A stretch of DNA of 64,000 nucleotides, taken from contig JAJCXN010000009.1 in assembly GCA_029263415.1 (NCBI GenBank), positions 62,001 to 126,000 of the forward strand, written 5' to 3'. Below are positions 53,772 to 62,021 of this stretch, in pieces. The first letter of the stretch is position 1. Each line of letters starts with the position of its first letter. Source of the stretch: Acidobacteriota bacterium. GTDB lineage: Bacteria > Acidobacteriota > Thermoanaerobaculia > Multivoradales > Multivoraceae. A program made the translations under genes and the position numbers. The notes beneath the pieces are model-generated. The model was not told where the DNA came from, made no database searches, and worked only from the letters and a program-made list of their open reading frames with translations.

Positions 53772-54719
53772 ATGGCAATGAACAGCGAACTGAAGATCTT
53801 CGGCGGGCGCGCACATCCCGCATTGACTGAGGAGATTTGCGCCTACCTCGAACTGCCGATTGGCGCGGTCACTCACTTCAACTTCTCCGACGGCGAAATC
53901 TTCTGCCAGATCGAAGAGAATGTCCGGGGCTGCGACGTATTCGTGGTTCAGCCGACGTGTCAGCCGGTCAACGACAACCTGATGGAGTTGTTGGTCCTCA
54001 TCGACACATTCAAGCGCTCGTCCGCTTCACGAGTGACCGCTGTGATCCCCTATTACGGCTATGCGCGGCAAGACAAGAAGGACAAGCCTCGAGTTCCAAT
54101 CACCGCTAAGCTGGTCGCGGACCTGCTGACCGCAGCAGGGGCAGATCGTATTCTGACGATGGATGTGCACGCTCCTCAGATTTCAGGATTCTTCAACGTG
54201 CCGGTCGATCACTTGTTTGCGGCACCGGTCATGCTCGACGAGATTCGCAAGCTAGGCCTCGCGGACTTGACCATCGTTGCGCCGGATGCTGGAGGGGTTG
54301 CCCGGGCTCGTGCAATCGCCAAGCGGCTTGATGCTGACCTTGCAATCGTCGACAAGAGACGTGTTGCGACCAACACCGCAAGGGTGATGAATGTGATCGG
54401 CGATGTCCAGGATCGACCAGTTTTGATCCTGGACGACATCATTGACACCGGTGGAACGCTGGTCAATACGGTCGAGGCGCTGGTCGAAGAAGGCGCATCA
54501 GATGTGTATGCAGCCGGAATTCACGGTATCCTCTCGGGACCGGCGCTGGATCGGATCACTGAGTCCAGCCTGGCCAAGGTACTGGTCACCAACACGACCC
54601 CCTTGCAGAGCAAGCTCGAAGCTTGCCACAAGATCAAGGGCCTCTCAGTAGCGCCGCTACTTGGAGAGGCCATTCGTAGGATTCACGACAACAGTTCTGT
54701 GTCCTCACTGTTCGTCTAG
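53772..54719 (+). CDS. prs: Ribose-phosphate pyrophosphokinase
   Basis: 315 residues, normal length, from ATG 53772 (ATG 53778 possible). Makes PRPP from ribose 5-phosphate and ATP for nucleotide, histidine and tryptophan synthesis. Seen: FSDGEIFCQIEENVRGCDVF (ATP/R5P region), YGYARQDKKDKPRVPITAK, DRILTMDVHAPQISGFF (metal/PRPP signature), and the PRPP loop ILDDIIDTGGTLVN. The start is 31 bases after tRNA-Gln. The stop TAG forms part of a perfect hairpin (54718-54748). Confidence 0.97.
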   Translation: MAMNSELKIFGGRAHPALTEEICAYLELPIGAVTHFNFSDGEIFCQIEENVRGCDVFVVQPTCQPVNDNLMELLVLIDTFKRSSASRVTAVIPYYGYARQDKKDKPRVPITAKLVADLLTAAGADRILTMDVHAPQISGFFNVPVDHLFAAPVMLDEIRKLGLADLTIVAPDAGGVARARAIAKRLDADLAIVDKRRVATNTARVMNVIGDVQDRPVLILDDIIDTGGTLVNTVEALVEEGASDVYAAGIHGILSGPALDRITESSLAKVLVTNTTPLQSKLEACHKIKGLSVAPLLGEAIRRIHDNSSVSSLFV

Positions 54720-54748
54720 TAATTGACGCGCCGTGCGCGTCAATTACT
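54718..54748. terminator. Perfect 13-bp hairpin starting within the prs stop codon
   Basis: AGTAATTGACGCG, loop CCGTG, CGCGTCAATTACT. The first two bases are the AG of the prs TAG stop. No T-run follows, and rplY lies 115 bases on in the same direction, so it may terminate, attenuate, or protect the prs mRNA 3' end. Confidence 0.75.
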
Positions 54749-54863
54749 GAGCGAGTTGTTGAGGCCCTCGGAACATACTGAGCGACAGGTCTTTCGGTCC
54801 ACTGGTGCCCTTCCGGCGCTCCGGGTTGGATGACCAGCCTCAAGCTTTAGAAAGCGAAGATTC

Positions 54864-55514
54864 ATGAGCGACACCACAATCGTTGTAAGTAATCGGGAGC
54901 AGACCGGAACCGGTCCTAATCGCCGACTCCGCGCGGCCGGCCAGGTTCCCGCCGTTGTTTACGGTGGCGGCCGACCGCCGGCGACTATCGAAATCAAAGA
55001 GGCAACGGTGCAAAAGCTTCTCCGAGATGCTGGCGAGAACGCGGTCTTCCTGCTCAAGCTCGATGGCGGCAAACAGTCTCGAAACGCCATGATTCGCGAT
55101 ATCCAATACGAGCCTCACACTGACCGACTGGTGCATATCGATTTCATGCGGGTGGATCTGAACGTGGCTGTGGAAGTCACAGTTGCCATCGAGACCGTCG
55201 GAACTCCAGTAGGTGTCAGCGAGCAGGGTGGGCTGATGGAGTTCATCACTCGCGAGATCGAGGTCACGTGCCTACCCAACGAGATTCCGGATCATCTGAC
55301 CATCGAAGTGGGCGCGTTGGAGATCGGTGACAGTGTCGGGACCGCCGCAATCGAACTGCCCGAAGGTGTGACGCTGGTGGACGATGAAGATCGCATTGTA
55401 GTGGCGGTTAATCATCCCAAGGTTGAGGCTGAGGCCGAATCCGAAGACGGCGAACTTCTCGAGGGAGATGCGGCCGAGCCAGAGCGTGTCGGAGAGGCCG
55501 CTGCGGACAGCTAG
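54864..55514 (+). CDS. rplY: 50S ribosomal protein L25, Ctc form
   Basis: 216 residues: an L25 5S-rRNA-binding domain (GTGPNRRLRAAGQVPAVVYGGG, IRDIQYEPHTDRLVHIDF) followed by the beta-rich Ctc/TL5 domain (VPVAIETVGTPVGVSEQGGLMEF type) and an acidic tail ending EPERVGEAAADS. Long forms of this type are called general stress protein Ctc in Bacillus. The order prs-rplY-pth is conserved in many bacteria. The ribosome-binding site is weak (GAAAGCGAAG). Confidence 0.95.
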   Translation: MSDTTIVVSNREQTGTGPNRRLRAAGQVPAVVYGGGRPPATIEIKEATVQKLLRDAGENAVFLLKLDGGKQSRNAMIRDIQYEPHTDRLVHIDFMRVDLNVAVEVTVAIETVGTPVGVSEQGGLMEFITREIEVTCLPNEIPDHLTIEVGALEIGDSVGTAAIELPEGVTLVDDEDRIVVAVNHPKVEAEAESEDGELLEGDAAEPERVGEAAADS

Positions 55515-55655
55515 GGCCTTCCGGCTATTGGATCAACGAAGCGCTGATTGCGTTCGCGTTTCGCGGCGGACGGACGTTGCAGGCATTCTTGCCGGCGCCG
55601 TCTACGCTTGCGCGGACGCAGTGCCCAAACTGGTGCAACACCGAGTGGATACAGA

Positions 55656-56345
55656 ATGGCTGTAGCGGAGAATTCATCGGCACAGGCCGAAACAGACCGC
55701 GCGGCGGTCGAAGACAACGATTCGTCCGAGACCGGTGTTCGACGGCTCGTGGTCGGTTTGGGTAACCCGGGCGTGCAATATGCCCGGACACGCCACAACT
55801 ATGGCTTCTTCGTGATCGATGTGCTGACACAACGTCTAGGCCTAAAAGCTACAGATCTCTGCTCGTCTGATTTTTATCAGGGCAGCACGGCGCAGGCCGT
55901 GGATCTGGCCAAACCGCAGACTTTCATGAACCGCAGCGGGCTTGCGGTGAGATGCCTCGCGCAGCGATTTGGCTATGAGCCAGCTAATGTGTTGGTGATC
56001 TACGACGATGTAAGCCTTCCTCTTGGCCGCCAACGGTTGCGCCCGAAGGGTAGTCCAGGGGGGCATCGCGGGCTGGAGTCAGTGATCGAGAACCTACGCA
56101 CCGATCGGGTGCCAAGGCTCCGGCTTGGCATCGCCGAAGAAGCCGAAGAAGCCGAAAATGGGATGCAGCTGGATACAACTCCCGCAGATCGCTTGGTGGA
56201 ATTCGTGCTTGAACCGTTTACCAAGAGCGAGGAATCACGGGTTTCCGCTTGTGTTGAGTGGGCCGCAGATGCATGTGAGGCCTGGTTGCGCTACGGTATC
56301 GACCACACGATGAATCGATTCAACGGATCGCTGCCCAGCTCCTAA
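55656..56345 (+). CDS. pth: Peptidyl-tRNA hydrolase
   Basis: 229 residues from ATG 55656; the frame is open back to 55548 but the arginine-rich extension has no family match. Recycles peptidyl-tRNA released from stalled ribosomes. LVVGLGNPGVQYARTRHNYGFFVID contains the catalytic His47; KPQTFMNRSGLAV and VLVIYDDVSLPLG follow, and KGSPGGHRGLESVI is the third signature. A 28-residue acidic N-terminal extension precedes the fold. Follows rplY by 141 bases. Confidence 0.95.
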   Translation: MAVAENSSAQAETDRAAVEDNDSSETGVRRLVVGLGNPGVQYARTRHNYGFFVIDVLTQRLGLKATDLCSSDFYQGSTAQAVDLAKPQTFMNRSGLAVRCLAQRFGYEPANVLVIYDDVSLPLGRQRLRPKGSPGGHRGLESVIENLRTDRVPRLRLGIAEEAEEAENGMQLDTTPADRLVEFVLEPFTKSEESRVSACVEWAADACEAWLRYGIDHTMNRFNGSLPSS

Positions 56346-56372
56346 GAGCAAGACGCGCGATCTCAACTTTGT

Positions 56373-56401
56373 AGGTATCGGAGCCCAGAGCTCCGATACC
56401 T
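56373..56401. terminator. Perfect 12-bp hairpin between pth and hppA
   Basis: AGGTATCGGAGC, loop CCAGA, GCTCCGATACCT. It begins 27 bases after the pth stop and ends 47 bases before the hppA start. There is no T-run after it. Confidence 0.7.
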
Positions 56402-56447
56402 GCCAATCTACTCAGACAACATGTCTTAAGCTAAGGAGACAGCTCTC

Positions 56448-58526
56448 GTGGACAATCTGTATTACTTCCTTCCGGTCGCGGCGGTGGTCGCTCTGATCTT
56501 CGCCTACGTGCGTAGCGCTTGGATCAACAAGCAAGATGCCGGTGACGACACCATGCAAGAGATCGCTGGCTACATTCGCGACGGCGCAATGGCGTTCCTC
56601 GGACGCGAGTATCGCGTGCTGGCGGTGTTTGTCGTCGTTGCTGCGGCCTTGTTGGCGTGGGCCAACTCGGGTGACGTGGCAACCTCACCTTTGATTGGTG
56701 TATCACTGATTGCTGGTGCGCTTTGTTCCGGTTTGGCAGGCTTCATTGGCATGCGGGTGGCTACATCGGCGAACGTTCGCACGGCAGCCGCTGCGCGCAC
56801 CAGCCTCAATGACGCTTTGAACGTCGCGTTTTCTGGCGGCGCAGTCATGGGTTTCTCAGTGGTAGGTCTGGGCCTCCTAGGCATGTCGCTCCTATTCTTC
56901 TTCTACTCCGCCCAGTTCGGGAGCGGGGACAACGAATCGCTCGGACGAGTGGTGACCGTGATCACTGGTTTCTCGTTCGGCGCGAGCTCGATAGCGCTCT
57001 TCGCCCGAGTTGGTGGTGGGATCTACACGAAGGCTGCTGATGTTGGTGCCGATTTGGTCGGCAAGGTCGAAGCCGGTATCCCTGAGGACGACCCCCGAAA
57101 TCCCGCAGTGATTGCAGATAACGTTGGCGACAACGTTGGCGATGTTGCTGGCATGGGCGCTGATCTCTTCGAGTCGTATGTCGGAGCAATCGTCGGTAGT
57201 TTGGTCTTGGGAGTTGCAGCCCAGACTGTAGCCGGCAAGGAGTTCACGCCTGAACTCGTCATGTTGCCCCTGGTGCTAGCCGCTGCAGGCATTGTGATTT
57301 CGCTGGCGTCGACCTTCCTTGTGCGAACCAAAGAAGGCGGTGATCCACAGACCGCTCTTCATCGCGGCACCATGACCGCCTCAGTCGTGATGTTGGCGGC
57401 GATCTACTTCATCAGCGATCGCATGCTGACTGAGACCTACGTCATCGACGGCGTCTCCTTCACCGCGCTTGGTGTGTTCTTCGCTACCGTGGCTGGTTTG
57501 ATCGCGGGTGTGCTCATCGGCATGATCACTGACTACTACACGTCTGATCACCGTGCACCGGTGCAGGGCATCGCGAAGGACAGTTTGACTGGTGCTGCAA
57601 CCAACATCATTGGCGGCTTGGCAGTCGGAATGCAATCGACCGCGCTACCAATCATCGTGCTAGTTGCTGCCATCCTGGTGGCTCACGATCAAGCTGGCCT
57701 CTATGGCATTGCCATCGCGGCCCTCGGAATGCTGTCGACCACGGGTATTCAGCTCGCGGTCGATGCCTATGGTCCGGTTGCAGACAATGCCGGCGGTATT
57801 GCTGAGATGAGCCATCTTGGTGAAGAAGTTCGCGCACGCACGGACAAGCTCGACGCAGTTGGCAACACCACCGCGGCCATCGGCAAGGGCTTTGCAATCG
57901 GTAGTGCCGCCTTGACCACCTTGGCGCTGTTCGCCGCGTTCAAGACAACGGTTGGGTTGGAGACCATCGACCTCGGCAATCCGTTGGTCATGGGAGGCCT
58001 GTTCTTTGGCGCCATGCTCCCTTTCCTGTTCTCCTCGATGGCGATGAAGGCCGTGGGTCGTGCAGCCTTCGAGATGATCGAAGAAGTGCGTCGTCAGTTC
58101 AAGACCATCCCAGGGCTTATGGAAGGCACGGGCAAAGCGGACTACGCGAAGTGTGTGGACATCTCCACCAAGGCCGCTATCCGCGAGATGGTCTTGCCTG
58201 GGCTGTTGGCAATTCTGGCGCCGGTCGCTGTCGGTTTCATCTTCGGTGCAACCGCCCTCGCTGGTGTGCTCGCGGGCGTTACCACTTCGGGAGTAATGAT
58301 GGCGATCTTCATGTCCAACGCAGGCGGTGCTTGGGATAACGCCAAGAAGCACGTTGAGGGCGGCGCTCACGGTGGCAAGGGCTCTGACGCCCATCACGCC
58401 GCTGTTGTTGGTGACACCGTTGGCGATCCTTTCAAGGACACCGCGGGCCCCAGCTTGAACATCCTGATCAAACTGATGTCGGTGGTCTCGTTGGTGATCG
58501 CGCCGCTCCTTCTGGCAGCAGGCTAG
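56448..58526 (+). CDS. hppA: Membrane-bound ion-pumping pyrophosphatase, K+-dependent type
   Basis: 692 residues with about 16 hydrophobic segments; GTG 56448 follows AAGGAG at nine bases. Hydrolyses pyrophosphate to pump H+ and/or Na+. The substrate loop [23 protein letters not shown] is at about 205-230. In [15 protein letters not shown] (about 473-487) alanine stands where K+-independent enzymes have lysine, so this should be the K+-stimulated class. [13 protein letters not shown] near residue 240 resembles sodium-pumping members, but the transported ion cannot be settled by eye. Confidence 0.95.
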   Translation: MDNLYYFLPVAAVVALIFAYVRSAWINKQDAGDDTMQEIAGYIRDGAMAFLGREYRVLAVFVVVAAALLAWANSGDVATSPLIGVSLIAGALCSGLAGFIGMRVATSANVRTAAAARTSLNDALNVAFSGGAVMGFSVVGLGLLGMSLLFFFYSAQFGSGDNESLGRVVTVITGFSFGASSIALFARVGGGIYTKAADVGADLVGKVEAGIPEDDPRNPAVIADNVGDNVGDVAGMGADLFESYVGAIVGSLVLGVAAQTVAGKEFTPELVMLPLVLAAAGIVISLASTFLVRTKEGGDPQTALHRGTMTASVVMLAAIYFISDRMLTETYVIDGVSFTALGVFFATVAGLIAGVLIGMITDYYTSDHRAPVQGIAKDSLTGAATNIIGGLAVGMQSTALPIIVLVAAILVAHDQAGLYGIAIAALGMLSTTGIQLAVDAYGPVADNAGGIAEMSHLGEEVRARTDKLDAVGNTTAAIGKGFAIGSAALTTLALFAAFKTTVGLETIDLGNPLVMGGLFFGAMLPFLFSSMAMKAVGRAAFEMIEEVRRQFKTIPGLMEGTGKADYAKCVDISTKAAIREMVLPGLLAILAPVAVGFIFGATALAGVLAGVTTSGVMMAIFMSNAGGAWDNAKKHVEGGAHGGKGSDAHHAAVVGDTVGDPFKDTAGPSLNILIKLMSVVSLVIAPLLLAAG

Positions 58527-58571
58527 AGGCAGTCGTCGGTTTTCCCGCAAACTGCTGTGGGATAGTGAGAT

Positions 58572-58607
58572 AGCCCTTTGTCACTCTGGTGGCAAAGGGC
58601 TTTTCTT
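58572..58607 (+). terminator. Rho-independent terminator of hppA
   Basis: AGCCCTTTG, 12-base loop, CAAAGGGCT, then TTTCTT. It starts 45 bases after the hppA stop. This is the clearest classical terminator in the window. Confidence 0.85.
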
Positions 58608-58809
58608 AGCTCCAATGCGTTGCCTGTAGCCTTGAAATGTCGTAGGGTCCCGGCCTGACGTGTGTCAGTGCTTTGCGCGTCGCAGCCCTGCTGCGTCATG
58701 AGCAAACGCTGCGGCCGATGCCAGCTGGTTCGCAGGACCGCTTCTTGAGCAACTGTTTGTTCTCGAGAAATTGACTCCAAGAGCGAGCAGGGCGCATTAG
58801 AGGCACCGC

Positions 58810-58878
58810 ACAGGGCGGGAATCGCTGAGGGCGGAATCGCATAGTGCTTAATCGCACAGGGCGAAATCGCACAGGGCG
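58810..58878. repeat. 15-base degenerate tandem repeat upstream of rpsF
   Basis: Four and a half units ending in AATCGC: ACAGGGCGGGAATCGC, TGAGGGCGGAATCGC, ATAGTGCTTAATCGC, ACAGGGCGAAATCGC, ACAGGGCG. The consensus is ACAGGGCGNAATCGC. The role is unknown; it lies between a terminator and the ribosomal protein genes. Confidence 0.8.
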
Positions 58879-59103
58879 TCTGCCAAACAACTGGTTGCTG
58901 AGTTCGATTGCTCAGACACCTAATGAGGTCATGAGGGCCGGTCAGGCCTTAGGTCCGCGCGATTAGAGCACTGCTGACGTGAAACGTTGGCGAGGTTGTC
59001 TTCGCCGGCCAAAGCAAGTGAGCGGCGGTCCGGCACACGCACCAAACGCTTTTTTTACTCCGTCGCTCTTACCGCCCCACGGGTGGCTGAGGGCCAGCTA
59101 ACA

Positions 59104-59125
59104 AGGTTCAGAAGAGGTTCAGAAG
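59104..59125 (+). repeat. 11-base tandem duplication forming the rpsF ribosome-binding site
   Basis: AGGTTCAGAAG occurs twice in a row and ends directly at TTG 59126. The junction creates AAGAGG eight bases before the start codon, so the duplication appears to generate the ribosome-binding site. Confidence 0.75.
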
Positions 59126-59503
59126 TTGACACGCACATACGAACTGGTTTTCATTGCTGACCCCAGGCTCTCCGACGAAGAGGCTGTTGCCCTGGTCGAC
59201 GAATACAAGGGCATGTTGGAGGCAGATGAAACCACCAAGATCACCAAAGAAGAGAGTTGGGGCAAGCGCAAGTTTGCTTACCCAATCCAGAAGTTCAATG
59301 AAGGTCGCTACCACATCTACTACCTCGAAGCCGAAGCAGAGAACACTCTGCCGTCGGTCGAGCAGCGGATGCGGCAGAACGACAAGGTTCTGCGCCACCT
59401 AGTGGTGCGCACCGACCTCGATCTCAAGCGCGCTGCTTCCAAGGGTAAGCCCCCGGCTGAGGAAGAAGTTGCCGAAGCAGAAACCGCTGAGACCGAGGCT
59501 TAA
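59126..59503 (+). CDS. rpsF: 30S ribosomal protein S6
   Basis: 125 residues from TTG 59126. [46 protein letters not shown] and [13 protein letters not shown] are the standard S6 strands and helices. The C-terminal 25 residues are a glutamate/alanine tail, as in enterobacterial S6, which is glutamylated. First gene of rpsF-rpsR-rplI; 11 bases separate it from rpsR. Confidence 0.96.
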   Translation: MTRTYELVFIADPRLSDEEAVALVDEYKGMLEADETTKITKEESWGKRKFAYPIQKFNEGRYHIYYLEAEAENTLPSVEQRMRQNDKVLRHLVVRTDLDLKRAASKGKPPAEEEVAEAETAETEA

Positions 59504-59514
59504 GGAGTCAGTTC

Positions 59515-59745
59515 ATGGCACGCCGTAGAGTTATTGTTCGTCGCCGGAAGGTCTGCAAGTTCTGTGCAGACGGTATCGAGTACATCGACTACAAAGACGT
59601 CAACCTTTTGCGCTCCTTCGTTCCGGAGAGAGCCAAGATTTTGCCTCGTCGGATCTCGGGCACTTCAGCCCGACATCAACGCATGTTGGCGACTGCGATC
59701 AAGCGCGCGCGCTTTCTAGCATTGCTGCCGTTCGCAACCGATTGA
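59515..59745 (+). CDS. rpsR: 30S ribosomal protein S18
   Basis: 76 residues, ATG 59515 after [61 protein letters not shown]-type sequence is diagnostic; seen motifs include [16 protein letters not shown] and the [10 protein letters not shown] end. The CxxC pair is present. S18 binds S6 on the 30S platform and is the usual RimI substrate. Confidence 0.97.
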   Translation: MARRRVIVRRRKVCKFCADGIEYIDYKDVNLLRSFVPERAKILPRRISGTSARHQRMLATAIKRARFLALLPFATD

Positions 59746-59848
59746 TTCGATTCGAGGTTTCGCTGAACTGGTGCTCGCTGATCGCAGGGGCGCCACGTTC
59801 CGACCTCCGCTCTAGAACGAGCGCAAACCATTTTCGTGGAGATTCGCA

Positions 59849-60295
59849 GTGAAGGTCATCATGCTCAACGACATCCGGCACACTGGTCGCCGGGGCGAGA
59901 TTGTCGACGTCAAGCCGGGCTTTGCCCGCAATTTCCTGTTGCCCAAAGGGCTAGCAGCGCTCGCAAACAACAGCAACGTCAGTTGGTTCGAGCAGCAGAA
60001 ATCTAAGATCGAAGCCAAACTGGCCGCGGAGCGGCACGTATGGGTGGAGTTGGCGGCGCAGATCGAGGGTTCCACTGTCGAGATCCGCAAGCGTGCTGGG
60101 GAGAGTGACACTCTCTACGGTTCGGTAACGCCAGTTGAGATTACCGAAGCGCTCGCTTCCAGAGGCTTTGAGGTGGATCGCCGTACCGTCGACTTGACGG
60201 GAGGTATCAAGACTTTGGGTGATCACGAGGTTCGTATCGAGCTGCATCCCGATGTTGTGGCGCAGATCACCGTCCGGGTGTTGCCGGAAGGCTGA
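59849..60295 (+). CDS. rplI: 50S ribosomal protein L9
   Basis: 148 residues from GTG 59849 (TGGAGA upstream). MKVIMLNDIRHTGRRGEIVDVKPGFARNFLLPKGLA-type N-domain, with GEIVDVKPGFARNFLLPKGL visible, joined by a long helix to the C-domain (LYGSVTPVEITEALASRG, then DHEVRIELHPDVVAQITVRV). Third gene of the S6-S18-L9 set, 103 bases after rpsR. Confidence 0.97.
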   Translation: MKVIMLNDIRHTGRRGEIVDVKPGFARNFLLPKGLAALANNSNVSWFEQQKSKIEAKLAAERHVWVELAAQIEGSTVEIRKRAGESDTLYGSVTPVEITEALASRGFEVDRRTVDLTGGIKTLGDHEVRIELHPDVVAQITVRVLPEG

Positions 60296-60686
60296 CCGAA
60301 CTGAGGATGGTGATGGGCCCTTGGGAGCTTGCCGAAGACGACCTGCGCTGCACAGGCAGGGATCTGTGGCTTCGGGCAAGGCCTCACCGACCCGGACGAT
60401 GCTCTCCCGTGCGAGGCTACGGGTTATCACTGTCAAGGAAGCGTAACGAGGCCCTGGGACGACGCTGTGCCTCCTGCGCTCGAAGCGTTGCGACAAGCTT
60501 GGCGCCTACTCGTGGATCGCTCTGGCACCGCTGGTGCTGCAGGGTGTTGTTCCCAGCGATAGCCCCACACATGGTATCCAAGGGGGACGAAACGACCAGC
60601 AGAGGACTCCTACAGCAGGCTCCTAGGCTGTTGGATCCCGGCAAGATTGGTGGCCTCGATACCTACTTGATGCCTCCTTCACCAAG
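60296..60686. other. Intergenic region between rplI and methyltransferase gene
   Basis: 391 bases. A frame of 127 codons runs through most of it (60307-60690) but its product is Cys/Arg-rich with no motif, and none of the other frames looks better. The replicative helicase gene often found after rplI is absent. No clear hairpin was seen. Confidence 0.45.
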
Positions 60687-61919
60687 ATGAGCGGTCAGCC
60701 GCCTAAGACGTCTGGCGCTCAGGCGTCTGTACAGCCGTCGGCCGCGGTTGATATCTCGTCCTTTGCTAGCGCTGCGCCGACGCGATCGCTGGATGAGTGG
60801 CAAGCGCTGTGGACCGCGGACATCGCATTCCCGATCGAAAGCCACCGGCCCGTCATCGGACCGGTCCTGGCATGGCTGCGGAGGCTCGCAAGGCCGTTTG
60901 TGCGCTTGCCGCAGAACGATCTGTGGGAGCGCCAACGGATCTTCAATCTGATCGTTATAGAGAAGCTCCGCACGTTGGAGACCCTCCAGAGCCTCCAGGC
61001 GCAGCTGGGTGCGCTAGAACAGCGGCTAGGTGCTCTGGAAGCGGCCGACAACGTGCGTGCCGACGACATGATGCACTACAACGATGCGCTGTACAGCCGC
61101 GTAGACGCAAAGCTTGACAGCTACACCGAGCTAGCGCGCCAACAGGTTCGTGCATTGGATGACCTTTCCCGGGTGGAGAAGTCGTCCTCGATCGATCCGC
61201 AGCAAGCTGCTCTGAGAGCGCTCGACGATGCCGCCTACCTAGCGTTCGAGAACCGAGAGCGGGGCAGCCGCGAAGCGGTTCTTGGGCGAATTGAGCGCTA
61301 CTGGGACGACCTCAAGGAGGCTGGGCCGGTGTTGGACCTGGGCTGCGGCCGGGGTGAAGTCATCGAGTTCCTTGAGGGGCGTGGCGTGGCAGCTTCAGGA
61401 ATCGATGGCAACTCCGCGATGGTCAAGCATTGCCAAGGGCTTGACCTCGACGTTGTCGAGGCAGACCTCAATGAGTTCCTAAGGTCTGCCGATGAGGCAA
61501 GCCTCGGAGCCATTACGTGTTTTCATGTCATCGAGCACATTGGGCCTGAACAACTCAACGGGCTCCTGCGTAACGCCCGGCGCGTCTTGCGACCAGGTGG
61601 CTTGCTTTTGCTGGAGACCCCTAACCCCTTGTCCGTCGTGGTTGGGGCCAGTGCATTCTGGGTCGATGCGACCCATCAGAAACCGATCCACCCGACCGCG
61701 CTGCGTTCGGCGATGGAGCTAGTCGGCTTTTCCAACGTCGAAATCAGAACCGCTCAGCCGTTTCCGCCTGAGGATCGTCTGCCCGAGATTGAGTTGAGTG
61801 GGAACAACACGGAACTGGATCATGTAGCCGATGGAGTCAATCGGCTACGTGATCGCCTCGACGGTTTGCTGTTCGGGGACCGAGACTTCGCAGCACTTGG
61901 TCGTGTTCCGCGTGAGTAG
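60687..61919 (+). CDS. SAM-dependent methyltransferase with N-terminal coiled coil (polysaccharide type)
   Basis: 410 residues. Residues about 85-175 are helical, with a leucine-rich coiled coil (LETLQSLQAQLGALEQRLGALEA). Residues about 205-370 are a class I methyltransferase: motif I VLDLGCGRGEVIEFLEGRG, CFHVIEHI, RRVLRPGGLLLLETPNP and WVDATHQKPIHPTALRSAMEL. The LETPNP and DPTH-like DATHQKP stretches are typical of methyltransferases found in O-antigen or capsule clusters, where they cap glycan chains. No glycosyltransferase adjoins, so the role is uncertain. Confidence 0.88.
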   Translation: MSGQPPKTSGAQASVQPSAAVDISSFASAAPTRSLDEWQALWTADIAFPIESHRPVIGPVLAWLRRLARPFVRLPQNDLWERQRIFNLIVIEKLRTLETLQSLQAQLGALEQRLGALEAADNVRADDMMHYNDALYSRVDAKLDSYTELARQQVRALDDLSRVEKSSSIDPQQAALRALDDAAYLAFENRERGSREAVLGRIERYWDDLKEAGPVLDLGCGRGEVIEFLEGRGVAASGIDGNSAMVKHCQGLDLDVVEADLNEFLRSADEASLGAITCFHVIEHIGPEQLNGLLRNARRVLRPGGLLLLETPNPLSVVVGASAFWVDATHQKPIHPTALRSAMELVGFSNVEIRTAQPFPPEDRLPEIELSGNNTELDHVADGVNRLRDRLDGLLFGDRDFAALGRVPRE

Positions 61920-61930
61920 GAACGCGGTGA

Positions 61931-61972
61931 GTTGGCACAGAAGTGTTGGCACAGAAGTGTTGGCACAGCTGA
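61931..61972. repeat. 14-base triple tandem repeat
   Basis: GTTGGCACAGAAGT, the same again, then GTTGGCACAGCTGA. It lies 11 bases after the methyltransferase stop, between that gene and the convergent PBP gene. Function unknown. Confidence 0.85.
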
Positions 61973-62021
61973 GTGGCATCAGGATTCCGTCAGCAGCGGT
62001 TAGCCAAGTTGAGGTGGCGGC

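Larger units (their letters stand above)
58527..59125. other. Intergenic region between hppA and rpsF
   Basis: About 600 bases without a credible gene. It holds the hppA terminator, a 15-base degenerate tandem repeat (58810-58878), a T7 tract at 59050-59056 and an 11-base duplication before rpsF. TTGACT at 58771-58776 with CATTAG at 58795-58800 (18-base spacing) is a weak promoter candidate. I could not recognise the S6:S18 leader motif. Confidence 0.5.

Noticed and set aside
58696-58890. Small Arg/Pro-rich frame on the minus strand
   Set aside because: Produced by the 15-base repeat; no ribosome-binding site or homology visible.
60307-60690. 127-codon frame between rplI and the methyltransferase gene
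   Set aside because: Cys/Arg-rich composition typical of non-coding frames in GC-rich DNA; no motif.
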